Part shown: positions 35,659 to 47,124 of the stretch, one piece after another | Numbering within the stretch: the first letter of the stretch is position 1 | How the letters are laid out: each line of letters starts with the position of its first letter | Assembly: GCF_003576645.1 (NCBI RefSeq) | Contig: NC_044924.1 | Coordinates: 5,456,184 to 5,520,183 of the forward strand | DNA length: 64,000 bases | Direction of reading: 5' to 3' | DNA from: Ipomoea triloba | Lineage: Eukaryota; Streptophyta; Magnoliopsida; Solanales; Convolvulaceae | Position numbers and translations under genes: made by a program | The notes under the pieces: generated by a model | Databases searched by the model: none | The model's input: only the letters and a program-made list of their open reading frames with translations | What the model was told of the DNA's origin: nothing

Positions 35659-35714
<56 letters not shown>
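35235..35714. repeat. (TA)n tract with assembly gap (35303-35658)
   Basis: TA dinucleotides surround 356 unknown bases. The right flank GTCCGATTCTAGTGTGAACC matches, in inverse, the (TA)n-adjacent ends at 39.17 and 60.81 kb. Confidence 0.95.
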
Positions 35715-35718
<4 letters not shown>

Positions 35719-36100
35719 CGATTCTAGTGTGAACCACTGCCTTGTGTGAACTTGTGAACTCCTATTTACCGTTTAGAAGAAAGATCATACGACTAGGTGT
35801 TTGAAGTGGTGCAGGCATTGATATATATTATTTATCATGTCAAAAAAATTAAAAACCACAAAATTAAGTAAGATTAAAGGTGCACAATGGATTACATGTT
35901 CACTTGTAAACGGGTTTAATTTGTTTTACTTTTCTTGTTTAATTAATTCAATAGAAGTGGCGTACGTGTATTGTGTAACATATAAAATCTTCATAGTCAA
36001 AATATTTACACGTCTCCAATGCCTATAAATATAATGCTTCATCGGATGGATAAATCATTATATTGAATCAACAATCATGTCATCAGCTAAGGATAGGAAA
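35715..36100 (+). promoter_or_regulatory. Promoter of the pseudogene BBE-D
   Basis: TATAAATA lies at 36024-36031, 70 nt before the ATG. The shared promoter words are present in order: GTGAACTTGTGAACTCC, GATCATACGACTAGG, CAATAGAAGTGGCGTACGTG, AAAATCTTCATAGTCAAAAT. The promoter looks as intact as those of the functional copies, so the pseudogene could still be transcribed. Confidence 0.65.
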
Positions 36101-37614
36101 ATGAAAATCCCAAAGTGTTGTGTGGTTGTAGCATTTATTTTTTCCTTAATTTGTTTCCCAGCAGCCTGCAGTATCATTAATCCTCATCAAGATTTTGTGT
36201 ACTGTCTTTCCAGCAAACTCAGAAATAATGCCACCTCCCAGGTAGTCTACACTCCCAACAGCCCCTCATTCTTGCCCATCCTGAATTTCTCGGCCCAGAA
36301 TTCCAGGTTCACGGGGCCCGGAACCCCCAAACCTGTAGTCATCATCACACCTTTACGGGAATCCCACGTCCGAGCTGCACTCATTTGCTCCCGAAAGTAT
36401 AACATCCAGATCAGGACCCGAAGCGGCGGCCACGATTTGGAGGGCCTTTCCTATGTTTCCAGCCTCCCCTTTGCCATTCTCGACTTGAATAAGTTCCGGT
36501 CGATCGAGGTTAACGTTGGGGAGAAGTCGTCGTGGGTCCAAACCGGAGCCACGCTAGGTGAAGTCTACTATACCATTGCTAATAAGAGCTAAACTTTAGC
36601 TTTTCCGGCGGGTATTTGTCCCACGGTGGGCACGGGTGGCCACATCAGTGGCGGCGGGTACGGGATGTTGTTGCGAAAATATGGGTTGGCGGCGGATCAC
36701 GTGATTGACGCCCAAATCATGGATGTTAACGGGAGAATCCTGGACCGGAAATCCATGGGGAGGATCTCTTCTGGGTTATCAGGGCGGCGGCGGCGTTAGC
36801 TTCGGCATCATACTCGCCTGGAAACTGGAACTGGTTCCGGTGCCTGAAACCGTCACCGTATTCAACATTCCCAAAACCCCGGAACAAAACTTAACCAACC
36901 TATTGTATAAATGGCAGTTTTTCGCCAACAAGGCCGACAGAAACCTGTACCTCAGAGTCCTCCTACAAAACACCAACACTACTACTACGAATGGGAATGG
37001 GGGAAAACAGTACAGGGTTCGTTCAGTGCACTATACCTGGGAAGATCCGAAGCGTTGCTAGCCATGATGCAGAATGGATTTCCAGAATTGGGCGTCACCA
37101 AATCCGACTTAACGGAGATGAGTTGGATCAACTCCGTAACCTATTACTTCCCCGTCCACAGCCTACTCAACCGCTCCTTCAATCTCAAACGGAGCTACAA
37201 GAAGAAGACATCAACGGACCGCAAATGCAGCTTATTCCCTATGGAGGGATAATGGATGAGATTTCGCCTTCAGAAACGCCTTATCCACACAGGGCAGGTA
37301 ACCTATTTTTCCTCGGATACACCAATGAATGGGACGAAGTCGGCCAAGTGGCGGCTCAGAAGCATCTCTCATGGATTCGGAAGTTTTACGCTTACTTGAC
37401 TCCCTATGTTTCCAACAATCCCAGAGAATCCTACTCCAATTACAGGGATCTTGACCTGGGACAAAACAATTTGGTCGGGACAACCAGCCTAGATCAAGCA
37501 AGTTATTGGGGTTATAAATATTTCAAGAATAACTTCTATAGGCTTGCCAGAGTGAAGGCTTTGGTAGATCCAGATAACTTCTTCAGGAATGAACAGAGAA
37601 TTATTCCACTTTGA
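36101..37614 (+). pseudogene. BBE-D: full-length BBE-like pseudogene
   Basis: Homology to BBE-C and BBE-F runs from MKIPKCC (36101) to the stop at 37612-37614. Lesions: an in-frame TAA at 36590-36592 where relatives have GAC (after NKS); a one-base loss in the G-run at about 36757 and another at about 36782, both in the FAD domain; and a 70-bp deletion at about 37199 joining ..RSYK to the EEDING region. The residue after His-Asp is Leu (GGHDLEG), unlike any intact copy. The in-frame ATG at 36077 is rejected as start for the same reason as in BBE-C. AATAAA lies about 70 nt after the stop. Confidence 0.93.
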
Positions 37615-38803
37615 TCCAATAATTCATTATATTGCCTTGCCGCCACAATGTAACATTTATATATGCATGCATTCTAGCTATAGTTACAATAAAATTTTTT
37701 AGTTTCCCGCCCTCTCTTTGTATTGTTGTTATTGCAAATTTATCCTTTATCGTTCATGTCATAGGAATAAAATATACTCTTTGTATTCTTCAAAATACAT
37801 TTCTTTGTTTGTGTACTTTGTAATTTAAATTATTGATCAATAATAAAGTTCTTTATTAATTCTCATGTATATGAGTCAATAATAAAGTTCTTTATTTGCA
37901 TAATAAAAATTATGGCAAAAACTCGTGTGAGACCGTCTCACCATGAGACCGGTCGGGTCAAGATACAAATGTAACACTTATATGTACAAATGTCATACTT
38001 ATATGCTCAAATGTAATACTAATTATGAATAAAATTTTTGTTACTTATAAGGCTAAATGTAGTACTTTTAAGGGAAAATACAATATTTTTACATTTCGAT
38101 TTAAAAGTATTACATTTTTCCTCAAAAGTATTATATTTGCTCTTATAAGTAAGGGATACTTGTTAATATTACTTATTATGAAAAATGTATTACTTTTTCT
38201 CTTATAAGTAACAAAAATTGTATTATTGATTAGTGTTATATTTGAGCATATAAGTATGACATTTGCACATATAAGTATGCCATTTGCATGATGATTTGAC
38301 TCGACCCGACCCATCTCACGAATAAGGATCCGTGAGACGGTCTCACACAAGTGTGACCCAAAAATTATACAAGTCACACAATCGGTCAAGTCTATGATAA
38401 TTGCTGGTTACTCATGATATAATAGATATTGTAGTGTTTATATATCAAATTTTGATACTATTTACGATAAAATGATTTTTACTAGCTAGCCATAAATATT
38501 GTAATACTTGTAGCTGAAATTGTGATACTTACAAAGTGTAATTCTAACGTAAATATTGTAATACTTATATATGAAACGTTACTTATTAAAGAAATTGTAA
38601 TACTTTGTGTAGAAAATTTAATACCAAATTAAATTTAAAAAAATGAAGGGTTACTTATGATAGATATTGTAATACTTATATGTGAAATTGTATTACTATT
38701 TACTATTTAGGATAAAATTGAATGTTAATAATAACAAATATTATAATAACTGAAATTGTGATGAATACATATCCAATTTTTTACAACTCATCATGTCTCA
38801 CAT
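37615..38803. other. 3' flank of BBE-D with MITE, inverted relative to BBE-F flank
   Basis: Apart from the MITE at 37914-38359, this is the reverse complement of the BBE-F downstream region (about 58830 back to 58090). It ends exactly where the orphan 5' fragment begins. No gene. Confidence 0.75.
37914..38359. mobile_element. MULE-type MITE, copy 3 (446 bp)
   Basis: It begins GGCAAAAACTCGTGTGAGAC and ends AAGTGTGACCC. The exact 9-bp target duplication AAAAATTAT lies at 37905-37913 and 38360-38368. The uninterrupted empty site exists beside BBE-F (about 58518-58530, inverse orientation) and beside BBE-C (about 16710-16725). The interior is fold-back, non-coding. Confidence 0.9.
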
Positions 38804-38828
38804 CCACAAAACACATTGGGCTTTTCAT
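38804..38828 (-). pseudogene. Orphan BBE 5' end: ATG plus eight codons
   Basis: The minus strand reads ATG at 38826-38828 followed by codons for KSPMCF, identical to the start of BBE-B and BBE-F. Homology then stops abruptly at about 38804 and continues as the 3'-flank module. The upstream promoter is complete. The body of the gene has been deleted. Confidence 0.85.
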
Positions 38829-39180
38829 TTTCGTATCCTTAGCTTAGCTGATGATATGATTGTTGATTCAATCCATCCGATGGAGAATTATATTTATAGG
38901 CATTGGAGACGCGTAAATATTTTGACTTACACAATACACACGTACGCCACTTTTATTGAATTATTAATTAAACAAGAAAAGTAAAACAAATTAAAGAGAC
39001 TTCCGTTTACAAGTGGACATGTATGTAATCCATTCTGCACCTTTAATCTTACTTAATTTTGTGCTTTATAATTTTTTGACATGATAAATAATATATATCA
39101 ATGCACCACTTCAGACACTTAGGTCGTATGATCTTTCATCTAAAACATAGATAGGATTTCACAAGTTCACACCAGAATCG
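38829..39180 (-). promoter_or_regulatory. Orphan BBE promoter without a gene
   Basis: TATAAATA is on the minus strand at 38891-38898, and the shared upstream words follow (CACACGTACGCCACTTTTAT, CTTCCGTTTACAAGTGGACA, GATCTTTCATCTAAAAC). It is nearly identical to the BBE-F promoter at 60.43-60.82 kb. It would drive transcription leftward through the inverted BBE-D flank and then across the antisense strand of BBE-D. Confidence 0.65.
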
Positions 39181-39218
<38 letters not shown>

Positions 39219-39222
39219 ATGA

Positions 39223-39427
39223 TCAGGTGCGGCCGTGCTCTCCCATGCGGCCGTGCGGTTCACACCACTCAATATTAAGAAACACACCACACAAAGTGTA
39301 TTTCATAACATTGTGGTGTGTTTCATTATGGTTCATTGTGGTGTGTTTCTTAACGTTGAGTGGTGTATTTCGTAACATTGAGTGGTGTGTGACCGCACGG
39401 CCACACGGGAGAGCACGGCCACACCTG
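39223..39427. mobile_element. Palindromic MITE next to (TA)n
   Basis: Termini TCAGGTGCGGCCGTGCTCTC and the complement of TCAGGTGTGGCCGTGCTCTC enclose about 205 bp with reiterated GTGGTGTGTTTC/TTGAGTGGTGT words. It is bounded on both sides by TA repeats, so a target duplication cannot be scored. Parts of the terminus recur at 47.39 kb. Confidence 0.7.
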
Positions 39428-39430
39428 AAA

Positions 39431-39431
39431 T

Positions 39432-39530
<99 letters not shown>

Positions 39531-39552
39531 NTATATATATATATATATATAT
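39431..39552. repeat. (TA)n tract with one ambiguous base
   Basis: Dinucleotide repeat broken by an N at 39531. A shorter (TA)n lies at 39183-39215. Confidence 0.95.
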
Positions 39553-40890
39553 AATGGTTCAAGTGCAAAGTGTTTTCAAGGTAAAAGATATGGTGGGATT
39601 TGAGTCGTTAATCTAATATAGATTAACTGCTTAAATATTATTTTATGTTTAGAAATTTTTTTATTAAAAGTTATTTAATATTTGAAAAAAGAAAAAAGAG
39701 AATTCTTGCATCTCGGGCATGAAGATTATTAACAATATTAATAACAATATTTGACCTTTAGAAATTTTTTTATTTATTAAAAGTTATTTAATATTTGAAA
39801 AAAGAAGAAAGAGAAATCTTGCATCTCGTGCATGAGGATTATTAACAATATTAATAACAATATTACTATTGTAAACAAATCTACCTGGCTAAATCTTTCC
39901 AAAACAACTCGTGCGCATGATTTGACCACTACGAGTATTGCTCTATTTTTTTTTTGGTGCGCATGAGGGGCCGAAGCCCCGTGAGAGAGCTAATAGATCC
40001 TCCCCCGGGTAGAAGCGCTCGAGCCATCCCTAGCGAGGAACTCCATAACACTATCCGGAGGGCGGTTCAAAGTGGACGAGTATTGCTCAATACTACATCA
40101 AAAGGAATCCTAAGAATTTTATTTGTATCAATTGAATTTTATTATGGGGATAAAAATATATAAGAAGACTTGTTTTCTTAATTTTTTATTTATAAAAAAA
40201 TTACAATAGCAATCTAAAAATATACATTATATTGATGAAATCTAACTTATGATTCTAGCTGACAAAGGATCACACGTTTATAATAAGGTAAACCATTCTA
40301 AATGTTCCCTAGCTGTCCCGCTCAAATTAAGAAGGGCAATAAACATATTTCATCATGAGTCAAATTATAAGCTTTAGGATTACCAAATCAATTGTCTAAC
40401 CAACTTGTTTAGGATTGTTTCTTTTTTTTTTTTTTTTCTTTTTCTTTCCTACTCAATTTGAGAAATGAAGAAAGAGAAAAATCTCTTGAATTAACTTTAC
40501 TAAATATTTTGACGAGAGAGTAGAATATAATCTCCAAGATTAACTTTATGAAAAATTAAAATGGCAAAGAAAAGAGTGGAAAGTTAAAGTACTATAGTTA
40601 TAACGATAAGTTGGAACCTAAAAAGTTGGGACTGAAAAGTTGATCACTAAAATTTGATCCGAAAAGTTAATCCAAGAAAATTTCCGTTTACTTCAAGAAA
40701 CTGTTATCTGTTTTCTGTTTTCTAATTTTTTTTTTCCAGTTTTCATTCTCTATTGTCTATTCTTTGTTTTTTTGTTTAGAAAACTTGTTACTTATGAAAG
40801 AATATGAATTATTTGGATAGCTTCTTTTGATTTTATATTATTATATTTTTAGACTATTAACACAATTAGTTTGAAACAACATTATATAAT
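39553..40890. other. Intergenic modules
   Basis: 39.66-39.86 kb carries a diverged tandem duplication of about 113 bp (TTATTTAATATTTGAAAAAAGAA). 40.08-40.75 kb is inverted relative to 33.6-34.19 kb. The SINE-like copy at 39944 lies within. No gene. Confidence 0.55.
39944..40075 (-). mobile_element. Poly(A)-tailed SINE-like retroposon, copy 2
   Basis: In minus orientation the tail appears as a T-run at the left. The target duplication ACGAGTATTGCTC is at 39931-39943 and 40076-40088. It occupies the same site as copy 1 in an inverted copy of the same module. The two therefore descend from one insertion that was later duplicated with its surroundings. Confidence 0.75.
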
Positions 40891-40892
40891 AA

Positions 40893-42107
40893 TAGATACT
40901 TTTGAAAAAATATGTTGATCACGTCAATATTCAAGTCGTCATTTTAATGAAGAACAATATATTAAAATAATATATCTTATAAAAGTCATTCAGTTTTTGT
41001 TACATGTGACAGTTTGTCATTAATTGACATTTCAACTGACAAAGAAAAAAAATCAAAAGAAAATAGTCACACCATGAAATGACAATATGTAACTACCGAA
41101 TAAGGTGTTGTTTTTATTTTATTCTTTCATTCTCTCTCTATTTGTTTTTTTTTTCTTTTTTAAGGTTTGGAAAAATGTAAATTTGCATGCAATATGTGGA
41201 GACCGAATAATGTAACAANATGTGGAGACCGAATAATGTAACAATTTAACAATATGTGGAAACCGGGGTTAGGGAAGATAGTTTCGTCATTATCGGGAAT
41301 ATAGGTGGAATCGGCGACAACACTACTTCCACTATCCGGAATATAGGTGATATTTTCTTATGTATTTTTAAGTGTGAGACATGATGAGTTGTAAAAATTT
41401 GGATGTGTATGCATCACAATTTCAGTTATTATATTATTTATTATAATTAACATTCAATTTTATTGTAATACAATTTCACATATGAGTATTACAATATCTA
41501 TCATAAGTAACCCTTCATTTTTTATTTAATTTGGTATTAAATATTCTACACAAAGTATATTACAATTTCTTTAATAAGTAATATTTCACATATAAGTATT
41601 ACAATATTTACGTTAGAATTACACTTTGTAAGCATCACAATTTCAGTTACAAGTATTACAATATTTATCGCTAGGCAGTAAAAATCATTTTATCCTAAAT
41701 AGTATCAAAATTTGATATATAAACACTACAATATCTATATATTATAAGTAACAGTTGATTTATTTCAAACTGGATGGTATTAAAAGTTTTGTAATANTTG
41801 CATGTAAATTTACATTTTTCCAAACCCTAAAAAGGAAAAAAAAAAAAAAAACAAACAAACAAAGAAAGAATGAAAGAATAAAATAAAAACAACACTCTAT
41901 TCAATCGTCACATATTGTTATCTCATAATGGGACTATTTTCTTTTGACTAATTTTTTTCTTTGTTAGTTAGAATGTCAATTAATGACAAATTGTCACATG
42001 TAACAAAAATGAATGACTTTATAAGAATATTTTAATATATTATTCTTCATTAAAATGACGACTTAAACATTGACGTGATCAACATATTTTTTTCAAAAGT
42101 ATCTATT
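40893..42107. repeat. Long inverted repeat, arms ~300 bp, spacer ~600 bp
   Basis: The left arm (about 40893-41190) is complementary to the right arm (about 41797-42107): for example GTTACATGTGACAGTTTGTC against GACAAATTGTCACATGTAAC. Both ends of the spacer carry an N (41219 and 41797), so the arrangement may be a scaffolding product. The left arm and spacer repeat at 57.6-58.47 kb. Confidence 0.7.
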
Positions 42108-43879
42108 ATATTCTTTCTACTTTTGTCAAGAGACCTTGACAATATATAGCTATTCCAAATTTCTATGCAAAATATAGAAAGTCAAGTTATCAATAAAAAT
42201 ACGGCGGCGTATTGTTTTACACCTCATTATATTTTCTTTAATGTTTATATAATAAAAACAAATATTATTATATGATAATGAAAGGGCTAGCTCAACATCT
42301 TTGTCAGAATTAAACCAAGTCAACATTTTAATATTGAATTATTTGGTCTTCAGTTATATTTTGTTTTCATATGATTAAGCACTATAAGGTTAATTACTTA
42401 TTTATGTTGTAATTTAATTTGTTAGTGTTCTGTGAAAATTAAAATTAGAAAATTGCTTCATATACCTATTAAATTTTATTAAAGGTATAATTTATTTATC
42501 AAAAATTTTGACTCAAAAGGCCAATGGACCGTTCATGTTGAGTATCAAATTTGTAACATTATGATTACCAAATCAACAGAATGACCAACTTGTCTAGATT
42601 AATCCCGTCATATCAATATTTTATTTAACAATAAATATAGTAGGGCATGAAGATTAATAACAATATTACTATTGTAAACAAATCTACCTAGCTAAATCTT
42701 TCCAAAACAACTTGTGCGCATGATTTGACCACTATAAGTATTGATCAATACTACATCGAAAGAAATACTAAGAATATTATTTGTATCAATTGAATTTTAT
42801 GTGGACAAAAAGATATGAGAAGACTTGTTTTCTTAATTTTTTTTAATTTATTTTTTTACTGTTCAGGGTGCCGTTTTGAGTTTTTAGCGGTCAACATTAA
42901 CCTATTAATTACTTGTTAAGTCTACTTATTTGATTGATTTTATGAAGTTGAAGTACTTAATTACACTTTTTTTAAAAAATATTTGGGGACTTAATTGCAC
43001 TTTCGTTTAGTGTTTAGGGGTGTATTTGATACTTTTTTTTTTTGGATCCTATATAAAATCATATTTTAACGTTTACGAGTGTGTAATAGTTAGCCTGCAA
43101 TGTACAAATTCTGTATTCCACCAACATTTTGAACATATGACTTTTTTGGTTACGTGACTTCGTCCACAAATTTGGCTTTGGTCTTATAAGCATTAGGGAG
43201 GTTTTTTTTTGGTGGGAGAAAATGAAGGAGAAATGAAGTGTTAATATATATAATAATAGGAGGCGACTTTGAATCATGATTATGTGAATACATGAAGAAG
43301 AATGTCTTGGTACAAATGTAGAATAATTTTAGAGTTTTCTTGTTGAAGAAACATAACAATGACTTTTAGTACCCAAAAAAAAAAAAAACAAAACAAAAAA
43401 CAAAAAAACAAAAATCGTGATTTCTTCAAGAACAAATACAAAAATAATAGAAAATTACTTCATAAATTCAAAGTTGACAATTATTTTTCAAACGTGTATA
43501 ATGTTGGAGATTTATATAGTAATTATATGTTTGAATATTTCAAACGTGTTATTAAATTTAAATAATAATTTTCATACAAAAAGATTATATAATATTTGGG
43601 AGTTGTAAATTTAAATATTGTTTTACGTTTTTATAAAATTTTGTTAGGAGTTATTTAATATTTGAAAAAAGAAGAAAAAGAAATCTTGCATCTCGTGCTG
43701 TAAACAGGTAACTTCTCTGATTTGTAGGAGGTAATTAACACTTTTGTTAATTTATCAACCTCCCAGAGCAATCTACTTTTAAACAGCTTCTAGGGTAAAG
43801 TATTATCAAAATACTTACTTTTCGGTGGTGCAAAAACTAACTTCTCAATAAAAATCCTCAAATATACATATAAATTTTC
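42108..43879. other. Intergenic modules, no gene
   Basis: 42.1-42.84 kb corresponds to 52.9-53.54 and 53.93-54.03 kb. 43.05-43.68 kb is the GAAGAAACATAACAATGAC module and the best empty-site reference for insertions at 19.7 and 31.0 kb. 43.69-43.88 kb matches 63.74-63.9 kb. Confidence 0.6.
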
Positions 43880-44200
43880 NNNNNNNNNNNNNNNNNNNNN
43901 NNNNNNNNNNNNNNNNNNNNNNNNNNNNNNNNNNNNNNNNNNNNNNNNNNNNNNNNNNNNNNNNNNNNNNNNNNNNNNNNNNNNNNNNNNNNNNNNNNNN
44001 NNNNNNNNNNNNNNNNNNNNNNNNNNNNNNNNNNNNNNNNNNNNNNNNNNNNNNNNNNNNNNNNNNNNNNNNNNNNNNNNNNNNNNNNNNNNNNNNNNNN
44101 NNNNNNNNNNNNNNNNNNNNNNNNNNNNNNNNNNNNNNNNNNNNNNNNNNNNNNNNNNNNNNNNNNNNNNNNNNNNNNNNNNNNNNNNNNNNNNNNNNNN
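43880..44200. other. Assembly gap (321 N) next to a G-run
   Basis: Unknown bases followed by a homopolymer of G at 44201-44211. Homopolymer runs and the repeated flank probably stopped the assembly. Confidence 0.97.
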
Positions 44201-44373
44201 GGGGGGGGGGGTGGTTACTAAACGTCATTGTTATGTTTCTTCAACAAGAAAACTTTATTCTATATTTCTACCAAGACATTCTTCTTCACTATTCACAGAA
44301 TCATGATTATAATCATTATATTCAAAGTCCCCTCCAAATTCGTGGATGAAGTCACGGAACGAAAAAAGTCATA

Positions 44374-44551
44374 TGTTAGGAATATAGCGGAATAATGCGG
44401 AAGCGAATAATCGAAAATTGAGAGAAACGTGGCAAATGTAAGAATAAGCAAGTAGTTCGGAGAACGTGCAAGAATCATGCTGCCATGCGACGTGGAGGGT
44501 GGAATTGGTCTTCATGGACTAATTTGAGCCACACATGATTATTTTCTAACA
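44374..44551 (-). repeat. 3' LTR of the copia element
   Basis: 178 bp, differing from the 5' LTR by only a few substitutions as read (for example GCGGAAGCG against GCGAAAGCG, GAGAGAAACG against GAGAAAAACG, GAACGTGC against GAACATGC). These are mostly G/A differences. Low divergence indicates fairly recent insertion. Confidence 0.9.
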
Positions 44552-44578
44552 ATCTCCACCTTGGATCAAATTCACTGA

Positions 44579-47095
44579 AAATTAACAATTGGAACAGTCG
44601 ACTAAATTCAAACACTGCTTGAACTTAGCGATTGGACGAGGCTTGGTAAGCAACCAATCACTTGGACGAGTTGGCACAGGAAACAGCCTCAGAACAACAG
44701 GATGGATCACCATCAAACTCCTGTGCAACTGAAAGTGCGTAAGCAACCAAGTGGGTTTCATCATCACTAGTAGCATACCTAACAGGTTTTTTAATTGTCC
44801 TCCTAGGACGATCTTGTGCAATAGAATACTCTCGTTGTGGCTCGACGAGAGGCGCAGTACTAGTAGATGCATCATCGTTAATATTACCATCAGTGGTAGT
44901 AATACTATTCATAGGTCTGAACTCAAACTCCACCTTCTCTCCAGTACTCTGCGTATCACCTGTACTGAGAATAACACGATCTTTTCCAGAAGAAAGTAGT
45001 GCATTTTCATCAAAAGTGATACCTTGACTTAGAATGATCTTGTGGGAATCAGGAGACCATAGACGATATCCTTTTGACTTAGAAGCATAACCAAGGAAAA
45101 TGCATTTGACAGCTCTAGGGTTTAATTTACCCGTATTGGAATGAGCATATGCAGGACATCCAAATACTCTTAACATAGAGTAGTCAACAGGATTACCTGA
45201 CCAAATTTCCTCTGGAATGTTGAAATCGAGGGATGAATGTGGAGACCTATTTACCAAATAGGATGCAGTAGAAACCGTCTCGGCCCAAAAGTCACGCAGT
45301 TTCCATAACCCAGCATTAGAGAGCATACAACGAGCTTTCTCTAACAGAGTCCTGTTCATACGTTCGACAGCACCATTCTGCTGGCGTTTTCCATGCAAGG
45401 TCTTGTGCCTGGCAATTCCTTGTGCTGCACAGAACTCGTTGAAATCTGACTCACAGAACTCCAAGCCATTGTCTGTCTTGAGCTTCTTGACCTTTTTCCC
45501 TGTTTGAGTCTCAACGAAAATTTTCCACTTTTTGAAAATAGAAAATGCCTGATTTTTATGTTTCAGGAAATAAACCCAGACTTTACGAGAAAAGCCATCA
45601 ATAATATAAATAGACATAAAATATCTACAGCCTCACATAGACTGGACTTTGGTCGGTCCCCATAAATCAAAATGTATATATTCCAATACATCTTTGGTAC
45701 GGTGTGTAGCAGTAGAGAAACTAACCCTCTTTTGTTTCCCAAAGACACAATGCTCACAAAATTGTAATTTACCCGTACCTGAACCGAGGAGGCCTTTCTT
45801 GCTCAGGATATGCATGCCTTTCTCACTCATATGCCCCGGACGCATATGCCATAGTTGAGTGAGATCAGCATCAGACACCGATGAGGATATCGCAACTGAA
45901 CCTGTCACAGTACTGCCGTGCAACACGTACAAGCTTCCAGAACGGGAAGCTTTCATGAGAACAAGAGAGCCTTTTAGAACATTTAGAACTCCACCTTCAG
46001 CTGTGTACTTGCACCCCAGAGATTCCAAGGTGCCCAATGAAATCAGATTGCATTTCAAATCAGGAATATACCGAACATTGTTAAGAGTCCTGATAACGTT
46101 ATCATGAGTTTTAATCTGCACACTTCCAATTCCACTAACCTTGCATTGGGTGTCATTACCCATCAAGACAACTCCACCATCAACTGGTTCCAGAGAGACG
46201 AACCAGTCTTTGTGTAGACACATGTGGAATGTACAACCAGAGTCCAGAATTCACTCAGTGTCGCTCCGTTTGTCACCGGAGCTAACAGATAACATAACAT
46301 CGCCTTCTGAATCACTCTCAATAACACTAGCTTCAGCGGACTTCTTCTCTCTCTCTTGCTTGTTCTTCAGTTTGAAGCATTCAGTCACATCATGACCATG
46401 CTTCTTGCAGTACTTATAGGATTTGTTGGACTTACGTCCTTTGGACTTGGATCTAGATTTTTTATTGCTACTCCCTATTTCAAGTGAACGACCCCTAACA
46501 GTCAAGCCTTCACCTTTGTCCTCAGACTTAGTTTCTAAGTCAAATTTTTCTTTGGACAATAGGTTCAACTTAACACTGTCGAAAGTTAGGACTCCAAGAG
46601 AATTACCATACAACATAATTTCTTTGAAATGCTATTCAGGGAGAGAAACAAGCAATAAAATAGCACGATCCTCATCGTCAATTACGACATCAATATTTTC
46701 CAAGTCCAATAAAATAGAATTGAATTCATCCAAATGAGACTGAATTGAAGTACCTTCCGTCATACGGATTGTGTACAGCCGCTCCTTCAGGCGTAGCTTG
46801 TTCGCCAGAGATTTGTCCATGTAGAGCGAATCCAGCTCGTCCCATAAATCTGACGCACTCGTCTCACCTATCACCTCACGTAAAACCGATTTAGACAGGC
46901 ACAATTGAATGGTTGAGCGTGCCTTGTCGGCCAAATCTTCCCAAGCTTCATCTGTCATTGTAGCCGGTTTCTTCTTCTTCCCAGTTAGCGCTTTCTTCAA
47001 ACCGTTCTGGGTTAGAACGGCTTCCATCTGAACATTCTAGATAGAAAAGCTAATTTTCCCGTCGAACTTCTCGATATCGAACTTCTTTGGAAATA
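44579..47095 (-). pseudogene. Copia gag-protease-integrase remnant
   Basis: Order on the minus strand: Gag (about 47095-46250) with a degenerate zinc knuckle in which the first Cys of CX2CX4HX4C is Tyr (YKYCKKHGHDVTEC); protease with LDSG (about 46240); GAG-pre-integrase ([10 protein letters not shown]); and integrase with the DDE residues in HFDLWGP, KTDNG and NGAVERMN. The frame is closed by several stops: TAG where Trp is expected in the Gag start (about 47036), TAG after LVSLPE (about 46629), TGA where Trp precedes ILDSG (about 46248), and one before the integrase core (about 45630). After the integrase C-terminus (ending near 44660) it jumps to the end of RNase H (KPRPIAKFKQCLNLVDCSN), so RT is gone. 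It is not functional. Confidence 0.9.
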
Positions 47096-47110
47096 ATTCT
47101 CAATTAAACC

Positions 47111-47122
47111 GCTCTGATACCA
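47111..47122 (-). other. Primer-binding site of the copia element
   Basis: TGGTATCAGAGC on the minus strand is the standard plant initiator-Met tRNA binding sequence. It sits 2 nt inside the 5' LTR. Confidence 0.95.
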
Positions 47123-47124
47123 CT

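Noticed and set aside
36077..36100. In-frame ATG upstream of BBE-D
   Set aside because: Same argument as for BBE-C; this is leader sequence conserved with the other promoters.
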